The notes beneath the pieces are model-generated. The model searched no databases, was not told the origin of the DNA, and saw nothing but the letters and a program-made list of their open reading frames with translations. A stretch of 64,000 nucleotides of DNA from Leucobacter komagatae (GTDB lineage Bacteria > Actinomycetota > Actinomycetes > Actinomycetales > Microbacteriaceae). Location of the stretch: positions 1,302,001 to 1,366,000 of the forward strand of contig NZ_VFON01000001.1 in assembly GCF_006716085.1 (NCBI RefSeq), read 5' to 3'. The position numbers were made by a program, and so were the translations under genes. This document shows, in pieces, positions 17,761 to 27,635 of the stretch (position 1 is the first letter of the stretch; each line of letters starts with the position of its first letter).

Positions 17761-18759
17761 CTAGCGCGTCAGGAACTCCAGGGTCTCGACAACGCGGTTC
17801 GAGAAGCCCCACTCATTGTCGTACCAGGCCGACACCTTCACGAGCTTGCCCTCGACCTTGGCGAGCTCAGAGTCGAAGATCGAGGAGTGCGGGTCGCCGA
17901 CAATGTCGCTCGACACGAGCGGGTCCTCGGAGTACGCGAGCACACCCTCGAGGCGCCCCTCGGCAGCCTCCTTGAAGGCGGCGAGCAGTTCTTCACGCGT
18001 GATCTCGCGGCTCACGATCGCGGTGAGTTCGACGATCGACCCGACGGGCACGGGCACGCGCAGTGAGTCGCCCTGCAGCTTGCCGTCGAGTTCGGGCAGC
18101 ACGAGCCCGATCGCCTTCGCCGCACCGGTCGAGGAGGGCACGATGTTCAGCGCAGCGGCACGCGCACGACGGGGATCCTTGTGCGGGCCGTCAACGAGGC
18201 TCTGGTCTCCCGTGTACGCGTGAGCGGTCATCATGAAGCCCTGCTCGATGCCGGCGAGGTCGTTGAGCACCTGTGCGACAGGGGCGAGCGCGTTCGTCGT
18301 GCACGACGCGTTCGAGATGATGCGGTGCCTCTCGGGGTCGAACGCATCGTGGTTCACGCCGCGCGCGATGGTCACGTCTGCGCCCTTCGAGGGCGCGCTC
18401 ACGAGGACGCGCTTCGCGCCGGCCTCGAGGTGCTGCGCCGCGTCCTTCGCGTCGGTGAAGCGGCCGGTCGATTCCACGACGACGTCAATGCCGAGGTCTC
18501 CCCACGGCAGCTTCGCGGGCTCACGCTCCGCAATGATCTGGATCTTGCGGTCGCCCACGATCAGGAAGCCGTCTTCAAAGCGCATCCGCTCGGGAGCGCG
18601 GCCGTAGACAGAGTCAAAGTTGAACAGCTGCGCGAGCGCGTTTCCGTCGCCGAGGTCGTTCACCGCGACAACGTCAAGGGCGCTGCCCCGCTCAAGGATC
18701 GCGCGGAGGAGCCCGCGGCCGATCCTACCGAAACCGTTGATAGCAATACGAGCGGTCAT
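17761..18759 (-). CDS. gap: Glyceraldehyde-3-phosphate dehydrogenase, type I
   Basis: At 332 aa it oxidises and phosphorylates glyceraldehyde-3-phosphate to 1,3-bisphosphoglycerate in glycolysis. The NAD-binding start ARIAINGFGRIGRGLLRA, the catalytic S-N-A-S-C-T-T-N-A-L-A-P motif, the HAYTGDQSLVDGPH segment and the C-terminal W-Y-D-N-E-W-G-F-S-N-R are all intact. The ATG follows GAGAGATGGAACA. A single gene rather than a gap-pgk-tpi operon appears here, and D35-type discrimination (V-N-D-L) indicates NAD use. Confidence 0.96.
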   Translation of the reverse strand: MTARIAINGFGRIGRGLLRAILERGSALDVVAVNDLGDGNALAQLFNFDSVYGRAPERMRFEDGFLIVGDRKIQIIAEREPAKLPWGDLGIDVVVESTGRFTDAKDAAQHLEAGAKRVLVSAPSKGADVTIARGVNHDAFDPERHRIISNASCTTNALAPVAQVLNDLAGIEQGFMMTAHAYTGDQSLVDGPHKDPRRARAAALNIVPSSTGAAKAIGLVLPELDGKLQGDSLRVPVPVGSIVELTAIVSREITREELLAAFKEAAEGRLEGVLAYSEDPLVSSDIVGDPHSSIFDSELAKVEGKLVKVSAWYDNEWGFSNRVVETLEFLTR

Positions 18760-18933
18760 TGTTCCATCTCTCTCGGACTTCTTGGGGTACTAAGACCATT
18801 TTCAAGAGAAATGGAGAGCCCATCAAGTGGCATTAACGCCCACTCCCGAAAGGATCGCGCCACAGGCGCCGAGCGCTAACGCCAAGCTCTACCGATCAGC
18901 CACGGCGGCGCCCAAGAGCGAGGCTCGACCGGC

Positions 18934-19887
18934 CTACTCCCCAGCGGTGAACGTGCGCCGGTACTCACTCGGCGTCGTGCCGAGCACCCGGCGGAAGAAC
19001 TGGCGCAGGTTCGCGCCCGAGCCCATGCCGACGCTGAGCGCGATCTCGTCGATCCCGAAGTCGGTGTTCTCGAGCAACTCGCGCGCGAGGTCGATACGCG
19101 CGCGCATGACCCACTGCATCGGCGTGTACCCGGTCTCCTCACGGAACCGGCGCGAGAACGTGCGCGGGGAGACGTTCGCGTGCCGCGAGAGGGACTCGAT
19201 CGTGAGCTGGTCGTCGAGGTGGGTGAGCGCCCACTCGCGCGTCGCGGAAAAGCGCTCACCGATCGTCGGCGGCACGCTCCGCCGCACGTATTGCGCCTGC
19301 CCGCCCGAGCGGTAGGGCGCTGCAACGAGGCGCCTCGCGGCGTGGTTCGCGGTCGCCATCCCAAGGTCACCGCGGAGAATGTGCAGGCACAGGTCGATGC
19401 CCGAGGCGGCACCGGCCGAGGTGAGCACGTTTCCCTCGTCGACAAAGAGCACGCTCTCGTTGACCTGCACGCGCGGGAATCGCTCGGCGAAAATCCGCGA
19501 GTAGTGCCAGTGGGTGGTCGCGCGCTTGCCATCGAGGAGCCCCGTCGCCGCGAGCGCGAACGCCCCCGTCGAGATCGCGGCGATGCGCGTGCCGCGGTCG
19601 TGCGCGGCAATGAGCGCCTCAACAAGGGCTGCTGGCGGCTCCTCGCGGTCGGGATGCCGGTACCCGGGGATGAAGATCAGCTCGGCCTCCTCGAGCGCTT
19701 CAAGCCCGTGCTCGACCGCGTACGAGAGCCCATCGCCGCCAGACACGAGGCCCGGCTCAACGCCGCACACCCGTACCTCGTAGGGCATGCTCGGGCGCGT
19801 GGTGAACACCTGCGCGGGGATGCCGACATCGAGCGGTTTCGCGCCGTCCAAGATGACGACAGCGACTTGGCGCAAGCGATCCCCCAT
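18934..19887 (-). CDS. GlxA-type transcriptional regulator (DJ-1/PfpI domain plus AraC HTH)
   Basis: At 317 aa, residues about 7-170 form a DJ-1/PfpI-like domain (V-V-I-L-D-G-A-K-P-L-D-V; the nucleophile-elbow region reads A-A-I-S-T-G-A-F-A-L-A, with Thr in place of the catalytic Cys, so it is likely a ligand sensor). Residues about 215-315 are an AraC/XylS double HTH ending in G-T-T-P-S-E-Y-R-R-T-F. It lies 8 bases before smpB's stop on the same strand and may be read from the smpB transcript. Target genes are not evident from context. Confidence 0.9.
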   Translation of the reverse strand: MGDRLRQVAVVILDGAKPLDVGIPAQVFTTRPSMPYEVRVCGVEPGLVSGGDGLSYAVEHGLEALEEAELIFIPGYRHPDREEPPAALVEALIAAHDRGTRIAAISTGAFALAATGLLDGKRATTHWHYSRIFAERFPRVQVNESVLFVDEGNVLTSAGAASGIDLCLHILRGDLGMATANHAARRLVAAPYRSGGQAQYVRRSVPPTIGERFSATREWALTHLDDQLTIESLSRHANVSPRTFSRRFREETGYTPMQWVMRARIDLARELLENTDFGIDEIALSVGMGSGANLRQFFRRVLGTTPSEYRRTFTAGE

Positions 19888-19895
19888 CGACGCCC

Positions 19896-20372
19896 CTACT
19901 CCCCTGTGCGGTTGCGCTGGCGCATCGCGCGCTCGGCTTCGCGTTTGTCTTGCTGCTCGCGCAGCGTCTGCCGCTTGTCGAACTCGCGTTTACCCTTTGC
20001 GAGCGCAATCTCGACCTTCACGCGGCCGTCAAGGAAATACATGCGCAGCGGCACGATCGTCATGCCGCCCTCGCGGGTCTTGTCGTACAGCTTGTCGATC
20101 TGCTTGCGGTGCAGGAGCAGCTTGCGCTTGCGGCGCGGCGCGTGATTCGTCCACGAGCCGTTCAAGTACTCGGGGATGTAGGCGGCGTCGAGCCAGGCCT
20201 CTCCCCGCTCGATGAAGACGTAGCCATCGACGAGCGATGCGCGCCCCATTCGAAGCGACTTCACCTCGCTGCCGGTGAGCACGAGACCCGCCTCGTACGT
20301 GTCGAAGATGAGGTAGTCGTGACGCGCCTTCTTGTTCGAAGCGATGAGCTTCTCACCGGTCTCTTTTGGCAT
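19896..20372 (-). CDS. smpB: SsrA-binding protein SmpB
   Basis: At 158 aa this is the obligate partner of tmRNA in trans-translation. It begins [13 protein letters not shown] and has the G-S-E-V-K-S-L-R oligonucleotide-binding core, [12 protein letters not shown], and the basic C-terminal tail that enters the mRNA channel ([12 protein letters not shown]). The ATG at 20372 was preferred over a GTG two codons upstream because AGAGGG is then about 7 bases away. It follows ftsX in the conserved prfB-ftsE-ftsX-smpB order. Confidence 0.96.
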   Translation of the reverse strand: MPKETGEKLIASNKKARHDYLIFDTYEAGLVLTGSEVKSLRMGRASLVDGYVFIERGEAWLDAAYIPEYLNGSWTNHAPRRKRKLLLHRKQIDKLYDKTREGGMTIVPLRMYFLDGRVKVEIALAKGKREFDKRQTLREQQDKREAERAMRQRNRTGE

Positions 20373-20466
20373 GTTCACGCCCTCTCGTCGTCGTCTCTGC
20401 GGGTGTACGCAAGGATCCAGCCTACCGGAGCCCTCGGGCGCGGCGCGAACTCGCGCCCCGGTACGA

Positions 20467-20501
20467 CGCCGCCCGCCGCGGCGGGAACCGGGCGGGCGGC
20501 G
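20467..20501 (-). terminator. GC hairpin between ftsX and smpB
   Basis: The stem CGCCGCCCGCC with its exact complement (11 bp) and a 13-base loop begins 5 bases after the ftsX stop. No T-run follows. It may attenuate rather than stop transcription into smpB. Confidence 0.5.
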
Positions 20502-20505
20502 AACG

Positions 20506-21420
20506 CTAGACGCGCAGGTAGCGGGTAATCGCGATCTTCGCGGCGATCGCCGAAAGGATCACGCCAAGCGCGATGAGGATCGGAGGCACGATCAGCGACT
20601 GCTCGACAGTGATGTAACTCGTGAACGGCACTTCCTTCACGAGGAAGCCCTGCACGAAGAACTTCACGATCGCGACGGAGGCGGCGCCCGCAAGCACCGC
20701 GCCGATGAGCGCGGCGATGATCCCTTCAAGGATGAAGGGCGTTTGGATAAATCTGTTCGAGGCGCCGACGAGGCGCATGATGCCTATCTCGCGTCTGCGA
20801 GAGAACGCCGAGAGCCTGATTGTCGTCGAAATGAGCAGCATCGCGGCGATGAGCATGAGGCCCGCGATCGCGATGGCCGTGTAGCTCGCAACACCGAGGA
20901 ACAGGAAGATCCTGTCGAGGAGGCTCTGCTGGTCTTTCACGCTCTGCACCCCGGGGATGCCGCTGAACGTCTCGAGGATGATCTGCGACTTCGCCGCATC
21001 CTTCAGCTTCACCCAGTAGGTCTGGTTGAGCTGGTCGGGGCTGGTGACGTCGAGGATCGGGTTGCCCTCGAACTGCTTCTTGAACTCTTCGTACGCCTGG
21101 TCGTGGTCGAGGAAGAAGTAATCCTCGATGTAGGGAGCGAGCGTCTCGGACTTCAGCGCCTCCTCAACGGCGGTGATCTGCTCTTCACCTGCGTCGGTAC
21201 CGTCACAGGTGGCGCTGCGGTCGTGAGACGTGCAGAGGTAGACGGCCACCTGGGCCCGGTCGTACCAGAACGACTTCATCTGCTGGACCTGTTGCTGCAT
21301 GAGGATCGCAGCGCCAACAAACGTCAGCGACACGAACGTCACGAGGATCACGGAAATCACGACGGAGAGGTTGCGGCGCAGACCGCTCCAGACCTCTCCC
21401 ATTACGAGCCTGAATCTCAT
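20506..21420 (-). CDS. ftsX: Cell-division ABC permease FtsX
   Basis: This 304-aa protein has an N-terminal TM (about residues 17-43), a large extracellular domain (45-165, with two Cys in the [10 protein letters not shown] stretch that could form a disulphide), then three TM segments from about 185 on. With FtsE it forms a divisome complex that activates peptidoglycan hydrolases such as RipC in mycobacteria. Its ATG overlaps the ftsE stop (ATGA). Confidence 0.95.
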   Translation of the reverse strand: MRFRLVMGEVWSGLRRNLSVVISVILVTFVSLTFVGAAILMQQQVQQMKSFWYDRAQVAVYLCTSHDRSATCDGTDAGEEQITAVEEALKSETLAPYIEDYFFLDHDQAYEEFKKQFEGNPILDVTSPDQLNQTYWVKLKDAAKSQIILETFSGIPGVQSVKDQQSLLDRIFLFLGVASYTAIAIAGLMLIAAMLLISTTIRLSAFSRRREIGIMRLVGASNRFIQTPFILEGIIAALIGAVLAGAASVAIVKFFVQGFLVKEVPFTSYITVEQSLIVPPILIALGVILSAIAAKIAITRYLRV

Positions 21421-22583
21421 CGGGTGGGCCCCACATTCCCCTGATCGTCGTCTTCGCTCAGCCCGAGGCGCTCCGCGAAGCCGCCCGTCTCGGCGACCTG
21501 CACGGTGCTCTCAACGTCGGGTTCAAGGAACGACGGGATGCGTTTGCCCGGCACCGCTTCGTCGGGCGGCGGCGGAACGCTCAGGTCGTCGCCGCTATCG
21601 AGGCGGGTCGCGAGCGGCTCGGCGACGTCTTCCGCGGGCACGGGTTCTGCGGCGGCGGAGAGCAGCGGCTCGGGAAGCGGGATCTCGACGGGCGCGGAGC
21701 CGACGGCGCCCTGCGGCGCAGCGGCGGGCACGCCGGGTGCCGGAGACACTGCGCCGTCGGCAATGGCCGCCGCGGCGGCCGCCGCGTCCTGTTGCCGAAT
21801 GCGCTCGACGTCGGGGGCCAGCGCCTGCCGCACGACCTCCTCGGAGGTGCGGAGCACGCGCGCGCCGGTGTCGGTGAGCTCAGCGATCGGGATCGAGGCG
21901 GTGTGGCCGTAGCCGCCCTCGACGTCGTCGCGCACGACAACGCCCTGGGACAGCTCGACGACGCGCTGCTGCATGATGTCAACGAAGGTCGCCTCGTGGG
22001 TCGCCATGACGACGGTCGTGCCCGACGCGTTGATCGCTTTGAGCAGCTGCATGATGCCAAGGCTCGTCGCGGGGTCAAGGTTGCCCGTCGGCTCGTCTGC
22101 GAGCAGGATGGCGGGCTTGTTCACGATGGCGCGCGCGATCGCAACGCGCTGCTGCTCGCCGCCCGAGAGCTCGTGCGGGAACCGCTTGGCCTTGCCCGTC
22201 AGCCCGACCATCTCGAGGGTGTCGGGCACCGCCTCCTGGATGAAGCCGCGCGACTTGCCGATAACCTGCAGCGTGAACGCGACGTTGTCGAACACGGTCT
22301 TGTTGGCGAGCAGCCGGAAGTCCTGGAACACGGTGCCGAGGCCGCGCCTGAAGTACGGGACCTTGCGCGACGAGATCTTACTGAGATCCTGCCCGGCGAC
22401 GTGGATCTGGCCCGAGGTCGGGCGATCCTCTCGCAGAATGAGCCGGAGGCAGCTTGATTTGCCCGAGCCCGACGCACCCACGATGAAGACGAACTCGCCG
22501 CGGTCGATCTTGAGATCAACCGAGTCGAGCGCGGGTTTTTGCGTGCCCCGGTACTTCTTGGTGACGTTTTCAAAGAGGATCAT
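21417..22583 (-). CDS. ftsE: Cell-division ATP-binding protein FtsE with long C-terminal extension
   Basis: At 388 aa it is far longer than typical FtsE (about 220-230 aa). Residues 1-220 are a normal ABC ATPase: Walker [10 protein letters not shown], signature [14 protein letters not shown], Walker [14 protein letters not shown] and switch His in MATHEA. Residues about 230-388 are an Ala/Pro/Glu-rich, low-complexity tail with an AAAAAA run and several PxP stretches, ending [11 protein letters not shown]. The reading frame is open throughout and overlaps ftsX, so the tail is genuine. Confidence 0.94.
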   Translation of the reverse strand: MILFENVTKKYRGTQKPALDSVDLKIDRGEFVFIVGASGSGKSSCLRLILREDRPTSGQIHVAGQDLSKISSRKVPYFRRGLGTVFQDFRLLANKTVFDNVAFTLQVIGKSRGFIQEAVPDTLEMVGLTGKAKRFPHELSGGEQQRVAIARAIVNKPAILLADEPTGNLDPATSLGIMQLLKAINASGTTVVMATHEATFVDIMQQRVVELSQGVVVRDDVEGGYGHTASIPIAELTDTGARVLRTSEEVVRQALAPDVERIRQQDAAAAAAAIADGAVSPAPGVPAAAPQGAVGSAPVEIPLPEPLLSAAAEPVPAEDVAEPLATRLDSGDDLSVPPPPDEAVPGKRIPSFLEPDVESTVQVAETGGFAERLGLSEDDDQGNVGPTR

Positions 22584-22701
22584 AACGCCACAGAGACTAC
22601 GCGCGGTTTGGTGAATAGCGGCTGAGGCGCGCGCGAGTTAGGCGCATTCCCGGGAACCTTTGCGCGGGCCAAGACGTGCCTGTGCGGCAAGCCGGCCTCG
22701 A

Positions 22702-23805
22702 CTACTTGTTGAGCGAGCGCCAACGGATGCCCGCGGCGATGAAACCGTCGAGGTCGCCGTCGAACACCGCGTCGGGCTGCGTCGACTCAAACCCCGTCCG
22801 CAGATCCTTCACAAGCTGCTGGCCGTAGAGGAAGTAGGAGCGAATCTGATCGCCCCAGCTCGCGGTGATGTTGCCCGCGAGCTCCTTCTTCTTCGCTGCT
22901 TCCTCCTCACGCTGCAGGATGAGCAGTCGGGCCTGCAGCAGGCGCATCGCGGCCGCGCGGTTCTGAATCTGGCTCTTCTCGTTCTGCATCGAGATGACAA
23001 TGCCCGTCGGGATGTGGGTGATGCGCACAGCCGAGTCGGTCGTGTTCACCGACTGCCCGCCGGGGCCGCTCGAGCGGTACACGTCGACGCGAATGTCGGT
23101 CTCCGGGATCTCGACCTCGGTCGCCTCCGCGAGCAGCGGGATCACCTCGACCGCGGCGAAGCTCGTCTGTCGCTTGTCGGCCGACCCGAACGGGCTGATT
23201 CGCGCGAGGCGGTGCGTCCCGGCCTCAACCGAGAGCGTGCCGAACGCGTAGGGCGCGTCGATCTCGACGGTGGCCGACTTGATGCCAGCGCCCTCCGCGT
23301 ACGAGGTGTCGAGCACCTTCGTCGTGTAGCCGCGGTCTTCCGCCCAGCGCAGGTACATGCGCAGCAACATCTCGGCGAAGTCCGTCGCGTCGTCGCCGCC
23401 GGCGCCCGACCTGATCGTCATGACCGCCGACTCGGCGTCATACTCGCCGGAGAGGAGCGTCTGCACCTCAAGATCCTGAATCTGCGCTTCGATCGCGGCG
23501 AGCTCCGCGAGCACCTCCGCCTCCGTGTCCGCGTCGCCTGCCTCCTCGGCGAGCTCAGCAAGCACCTCAACGTCGTCGATGCGCGACTCGACCCCGCGCA
23601 CCTTGCGCACACGCGCCTGGCGGTGCGACAGGCCGCTCGTCACGACCTGGGCAGCCGCGGGATCGTCCCAGAGGTCTGGGGCGGCGGCCTGCTCCTCGAG
23701 CTCCGCGATCTCGCGATCGAGCTTCGGCAGGTCAGTGACCTCCGCGATATCGGCGTAGGTGGCGCGGAGCGAGCGAATCCGGGCGGAGAAGTCCTGTTCA
23801 AGCAT
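22702..23805 (-). CDS. prfB: Peptide chain release factor 2
   Basis: At 367 aa it recognises UGA and UAA and triggers peptide release. The stop-codon motif S-P-F (A-R-I-S-P-F-G) and the catalytic G-G-Q in [10 protein letters not shown] are present. The frame is continuous from the ATG with no in-frame TGA near codon 26, so the autoregulatory +1 frameshift of E. coli prfB is absent, as is usual in actinobacteria. It is followed by ftsE at 118 bases. Confidence 0.96.
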   Translation of the reverse strand: MLEQDFSARIRSLRATYADIAEVTDLPKLDREIAELEEQAAAPDLWDDPAAAQVVTSGLSHRQARVRKVRGVESRIDDVEVLAELAEEAGDADTEAEVLAELAAIEAQIQDLEVQTLLSGEYDAESAVMTIRSGAGGDDATDFAEMLLRMYLRWAEDRGYTTKVLDTSYAEGAGIKSATVEIDAPYAFGTLSVEAGTHRLARISPFGSADKRQTSFAAVEVIPLLAEATEVEIPETDIRVDVYRSSGPGGQSVNTTDSAVRITHIPTGIVISMQNEKSQIQNRAAAMRLLQARLLILQREEEAAKKKELAGNITASWGDQIRSYFLYGQQLVKDLRTGFESTQPDAVFDGDLDGFIAAGIRWRSLNK

Positions 23806-23849
23806 GATGGGGCAAGTTTACTCCCCCGGCGGCGGCGCTGCAGCCGCGC

Positions 23850-25283
23850 TCAGATGACGGCGACGTCCGCAAGCTCTAAGCGCGCGGCCCCGCCGTCGCT
23901 CTCCCAGCCGAGCCGCAGTCGCCGCACGGCTTCCCTGAGGTCGTCAGACGGCGCCGAGAACGGGAAGCGGATGAAGCGCTCGAAGACCCCCGGGCTCCCG
24001 AACCTCGGCCCCGGCGCGATACGCACACCCGAGCGGGCCCCGGCGCGCGCGAGCCGCGTGGAGTGGTGTCCGCCGAGGTCGACCCACGTGCTCACTCCCC
24101 CGGCGACCTGGGGCAGCCGCCACTCGGGGAACTGCGCCGCGACCTGCTCCGCGAGCGTTCGGTATTGGGCGGCGTGCTCGATCGCGCGCTCGGCGAGGAT
24201 CTCGTCGTACCGCTCGAGCGCGCAGAGCGCGATCACCTGCTCCCACGCGCCCGTGCCGAGATCCCCGATCCTCCGCGAGATCTCGAGCCGGGCGATGAGT
24301 TCCGGCGCGGCCCTGATCCAGCCGACGCGCAACCCACCCCAGACGCTCTTGCCGAGCGACCCGACCGTGATGACGGCGTCGCGCTGATGAGGGAGCTCGG
24401 CCGCCGCCGCGAATGGCCGTACGAGCGCCGGGGCGCCGAGCGTCAACTCAGCGGTAGTCTCATCGGCCAAGATGTGCGCGCCCTGGGCGGTGAGCGTTGC
24501 GATGAGCTCAGCGCGCAGTTCCTCAGGCATACTCTGCCCAGTCGGATTGTGGTGATCGGGGATGAGGTAGGCGAGCCGTGGCGAGGTGCGGCGCGCGATG
24601 TCAAGGATCGCCGGGGCATCGTAGCCCGCCGACGCGACGGGCAGCTCCGCGACGAGAGCTCCCGTGGCCCGGAGTGCTTCGCGCGCGTTCGGGTAGCTCG
24701 GCGACTCGATGAGACTCCTGTCCCCCCGCCCCAGCAACGTCCTCGCGACGAGGTAGTTCGCGTGCTGGGCGCCGAGCGTGACCATGATCTGCTCGGGCGA
24801 GGTCGGGAGGCCGCGCGCCGCGTACCTGTCGGCGATCGCGACCCGCAGATCCTGCCGCCCGATCGTGTCGAAGCCGAGCTCGTCGAAGGTGTCTGCGTGC
24901 TCGGCGAATGCGCGGGCGGTGAGCTCCCTGAGCCCGCGCCACGGTGCTGGGCACGCCGTCGTCAGGTCGATGTCGCCGGAGGCCGCGTCTGAGGCGGCGC
25001 CCGCCCCGTCCCCGCGGGCGCGGATAACGGTGCCCGAGCCCTGGCGTGAGTGCGCGAACCCGCTCTCGCGCAGGCGCCGATAGCTCGCGCTCACCGTCGT
25101 GCGGCTCACGCCGAGCGCCTCCGACAGTGGCCGCTCGGCCGGCAGCGCGGTGCCGACGGGCACGGTTCCGTCGCGGGCGAGCAGGGCGATCGAGTCGCTG
25201 AGTTCGAGGTAACTGTGCCCGTCACCGCGCCACTCCCCGAGGAGCTGGACGAGGCGCCTGGCCGAAAGCCGCTGCGCAATCAT
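23850..25283 (-). CDS. MocR-type regulator (GntR HTH fused to aminotransferase-like domain)
   Basis: This 477-aa protein has a winged HTH in residues about 1-85 (ending R-T-T-V-S-A-S-Y-R-R-L-R-E-S-G-F) and a fold-type I PLP aminotransferase domain in 115-460, with the PLP-lysine candidate in T-V-G-S-L-G-K-S-V-W-G-G-L-R. It stands divergent to a YczE gene, the usual partner of YczR-class MocR proteins. TAGAGT ends 6 bases before the ATG (leaderless) and lies inside an inverted repeat, suggesting autorepression. Confidence 0.93.
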   Translation of the reverse strand: MIAQRLSARRLVQLLGEWRGDGHSYLELSDSIALLARDGTVPVGTALPAERPLSEALGVSRTTVSASYRRLRESGFAHSRQGSGTVIRARGDGAGAASDAASGDIDLTTACPAPWRGLRELTARAFAEHADTFDELGFDTIGRQDLRVAIADRYAARGLPTSPEQIMVTLGAQHANYLVARTLLGRGDRSLIESPSYPNAREALRATGALVAELPVASAGYDAPAILDIARRTSPRLAYLIPDHHNPTGQSMPEELRAELIATLTAQGAHILADETTAELTLGAPALVRPFAAAAELPHQRDAVITVGSLGKSVWGGLRVGWIRAAPELIARLEISRRIGDLGTGAWEQVIALCALERYDEILAERAIEHAAQYRTLAEQVAAQFPEWRLPQVAGGVSTWVDLGGHHSTRLARAGARSGVRIAPGPRFGSPGVFERFIRFPFSAPSDDLREAVRRLRLGWESDGGAARLELADVAVI

Positions 25284-25309
25284 GAGGCCACTCTAACCAA
25301 AGTGGCCTC
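25284..25309. promoter_or_regulatory. Inverted repeat in the mocR/yczE divergent promoter
   Basis: GAGGCCACT (25284-25292) and AGTGGCCTC (25301-25309) form perfect 9-bp arms with 8 bases between. The mocR -10 box (25290-25295 on the minus strand) overlaps the left arm. A related half-site, GGCCAAATGAGAGTGG, follows at about 25321 nearer to yczE. Confidence 0.65.
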
Positions 25310-25344
25310 TTGAAGACCAGGCCAAATGAGAGTGGACTTATCAC

Positions 25345-26019
25345 ATGCTTGCCCGACTCTCACGTCTCATCCCCGGACTTCTGCTATACGGCTTGGCCGA
25401 CGCCTTCATGATCAAGGCCGCCGTCGGCGTCGACTCCTGGACCGTATTCGCGCAGGGAATCGCGCTGCGCACCGGGCTGAGCATTGGGCTGCTCACGAAC
25501 CTCATCGGACTCGCGGTACTGCTCCTGTGGATCCCACTCCGCCAGCGGCCCGGGCTCGGCACGGTGCTGAACATCCTGCTCGTCGGCCCCGGGATCGACC
25601 TCGGCCTCTGGCTGCTGCCGACGCCCGGGCCCCTCTGGCTGCGCATCGTGTTCTTCACGACCGGGCTGCTGCTGCTCGCCGCCGCGAGCGGCATCTACAT
25701 CGGTGCCCGACTCGGCCCGGGGCCGCGCGACGGGCTGATGACCGGGATCCACAATCGCTTCGGCACGCCGATCTGGATCGCGCGAACCTCGGTCGAGCTC
25801 ACCGTTCTACTCGCCGGGTGGCTGCTCGGCGGCAACGTCGGCCTCGGCACCGTCGCGTTCGCGCTGCTCATCGGGCCGCTCTGCGGAGTCACGCTGCCGC
25901 TCTTTGACCCGATCACGCGCCGGGAGCTGCGCGCTGCGCGGGCTGCTGCTGGTACTGCTGGTACTGCTGGTCGGAGCGAGCCGCCACCCCCGGCGGCTCG
26001 CTCCGAACTCAGCGCGTGA
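25345..26019 (+). CDS. YczE/YitT-like integral membrane protein
   Basis: This 224-aa protein has five hydrophobic segments and the YczE-type landmarks L-L-Y-G-L-A-D-A-F-M-I-K-A and G-P-R-D-G-L-M-T-G-I. The C-terminal 30 residues are low complexity, encoded by three copies of the 9-bp unit CTGCTGGTA near 25950. It pairs divergently with the MocR gene, as in YczR/YczE systems, whose transported substrate is unknown. Its stop codon directly abuts the stop of the convergent permease gene with no terminator between. Confidence 0.88.
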   Translation: MLARLSRLIPGLLLYGLADAFMIKAAVGVDSWTVFAQGIALRTGLSIGLLTNLIGLAVLLLWIPLRQRPGLGTVLNILLVGPGIDLGLWLLPTPGPLWLRIVFFTTGLLLLAAASGIYIGARLGPGPRDGLMTGIHNRFGTPIWIARTSVELTVLLAGWLLGGNVGLGTVAFALLIGPLCGVTLPLFDPITRRELRAARAAAGTAGTAGRSEPPPPAARSELSA

Positions 26020-27438
26020 CTACTCGGCGCCCTCCGGCACCTTGTTGTAGCCCGTGACCGGCTGGATCTCGTCGAAGGCCGAGACCTTCTTTCGGAAGCC
26101 CTTCGTGAGGAACACGAGGTAGATGAGGCCGAGCACGGTCCACGCGACGCCGCCGATGAGCGCGTCGAGGTGCAGGTTCGCCCACAGGACGCCGGTGAGG
26201 ATCATGCCGATGCCAGGCATCACGACGTACGAGAAGAAATCCTTCGGCGTCTTGTAGCGCTTCTGCTTGATCGCGAACCACGCGATGACCGACACATTCA
26301 CGGCGGTGAAGGCGATGAGCGCGCCGTAGTTGATGAACGCCGAGATGATCTCGAGGGTGAACGCCATCGCGAGCAGGCTCACCGCGCCCGTCAGCACAAT
26401 GTTGAACGTCGGGGTGTGGGTCTTCGGGTTGATGTAACCGAAGAACTTCTTCGGGAGCACGTTGTTGCGGCCCATCACGAGCAGCATGCGCGAGACCGAC
26501 GCGTGCGAGGCGAGGCCCGAGGCGAGGGTCGCCGCGAAGCCCGCGGCGGTGAGCACGGCCTGCAGCACGGGACCGCCGACGAACTGGCCGATGAGCGGCA
26601 GCGTCGAATCCTCAACGAACTGCATGTCGCCGCCGGGCGCGAACTCCTGCCAGTCCGGGAAGCGGAGCTGGGTGAAGTAGCCGGCGATGAGGAAGATTGC
26701 GCCGCCGAGTACGACGGTGAGGAGGATCGCGCGGGGCATGATCTTCGGGCTCTTCGCCTCCTCGACGTACATGGTGACGGCGTCGAAGCCGATGAACGAG
26801 AAGCAGACGATCGTGGCGCCGGTGAGCACGGCGCTCATCTGCACGCCCTCGTGGAAGAACGGCTGGGTTGAAGCGATCGAGCCGACGCCCTCACCCTCGC
26901 GCAGCTGCGCCCACACCATCACGACGAACACGACCATGACGACGATCGAGAAGACGAGCAGGATCATGTTGAGGTTCGAGGTGCCGCGCATCGTGAGGTA
27001 AATCACGCTCGTGACGAGGATGCAGTAGAGCACGACCCAGATCCACCCCGGCGTACCCGGGAAGACCGCTTCGAGGTAGCTGCGGATGATGAGGCAGTTC
27101 ACCATCGGGAGCAGGAGGTAGTCGATGAGCGACGTCCAGCCGACCATGAAGCCGACGTTCGGGTGGATCGACTCGCGAACGTACGTGTACGCGGAGCCCG
27201 CGCTCGGGATGGCGCCGGCCATCTTGCCGTAGCTCACCGCGGTGAACATCATCACGATGAGCGCGACGAGGTACGCGAGTGGCACGACGTTGTCGGTATC
27301 GCGAGCGACGAGACCGAACGTGTCGAAGACGACAGTCGGGGTCATGTACCCGAGCCCGAGGCCAACGATGGCCCACAGCCCGAGGTTTCGTTTGAGCGAC
27401 CCGCCACGCTTTGCAGCGGGCGTGAACGTCTTTGTCAT
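26020..27438 (-). CDS. APC-family amino acid/polyamine permease
   Basis: This 472-aa protein has about 12 TM segments. The start L-G-L-W-A-I-V-G-L-G-L-G-Y-M-T-P-T and the G-F-D-A-V-T-M-Y-V-E-E-A motif are typical of APC transporters. The ATG at 27438 follows AGGAG at 5 bases; a longer frame to 27534 lacks support. It lies downstream of potDABC but beyond a terminator, so it is a separate unit. Context favours putrescine or another amine as substrate (PuuP-like), which sequence alone cannot confirm. Confidence 0.88.
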   Translation of the reverse strand: MTKTFTPAAKRGGSLKRNLGLWAIVGLGLGYMTPTVVFDTFGLVARDTDNVVPLAYLVALIVMMFTAVSYGKMAGAIPSAGSAYTYVRESIHPNVGFMVGWTSLIDYLLLPMVNCLIIRSYLEAVFPGTPGWIWVVLYCILVTSVIYLTMRGTSNLNMILLVFSIVVMVVFVVMVWAQLREGEGVGSIASTQPFFHEGVQMSAVLTGATIVCFSFIGFDAVTMYVEEAKSPKIMPRAILLTVVLGGAIFLIAGYFTQLRFPDWQEFAPGGDMQFVEDSTLPLIGQFVGGPVLQAVLTAAGFAATLASGLASHASVSRMLLVMGRNNVLPKKFFGYINPKTHTPTFNIVLTGAVSLLAMAFTLEIISAFINYGALIAFTAVNVSVIAWFAIKQKRYKTPKDFFSYVVMPGIGMILTGVLWANLHLDALIGGVAWTVLGLIYLVFLTKGFRKKVSAFDEIQPVTGYNKVPEGAE

Positions 27439-27553
27439 GTGCTCTCCTAAATACCGAGAGTCGCACAGGCTTCTTCGCTCCGATGCGACAACTGCTTGGG
27501 CGGAAGTGTGTTCCGCCAGGAGTTCATCTTGCACCCATCCGTGGCACCGCGCA

Positions 27554-27601
27554 AAAGCCCGCCCGACACGCCGAATTATCTTCGGATATCGAGCGGGCTT
27601 T
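27554..27601 (-). terminator. Terminator of the pot operon
   Basis: AAAGCCCGC and GCGGGCTTT pair around a loop that has its own small hairpin (CCGAA/TTCGG). On the minus strand a T4 stretch (GGGCTTTTGCG) follows. It lies 34 bases after the potC stop. Confidence 0.7.
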
Positions 27602-27635
27602 CACGCGCAACGCTCAAGAACAGCTGAACGTTTGG

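Noticed and set aside
22702..23805. Programmed +1 frameshift in prfB
   Set aside because: The frame is continuous with no in-frame TGA near the start and no CTT-T slippery site.
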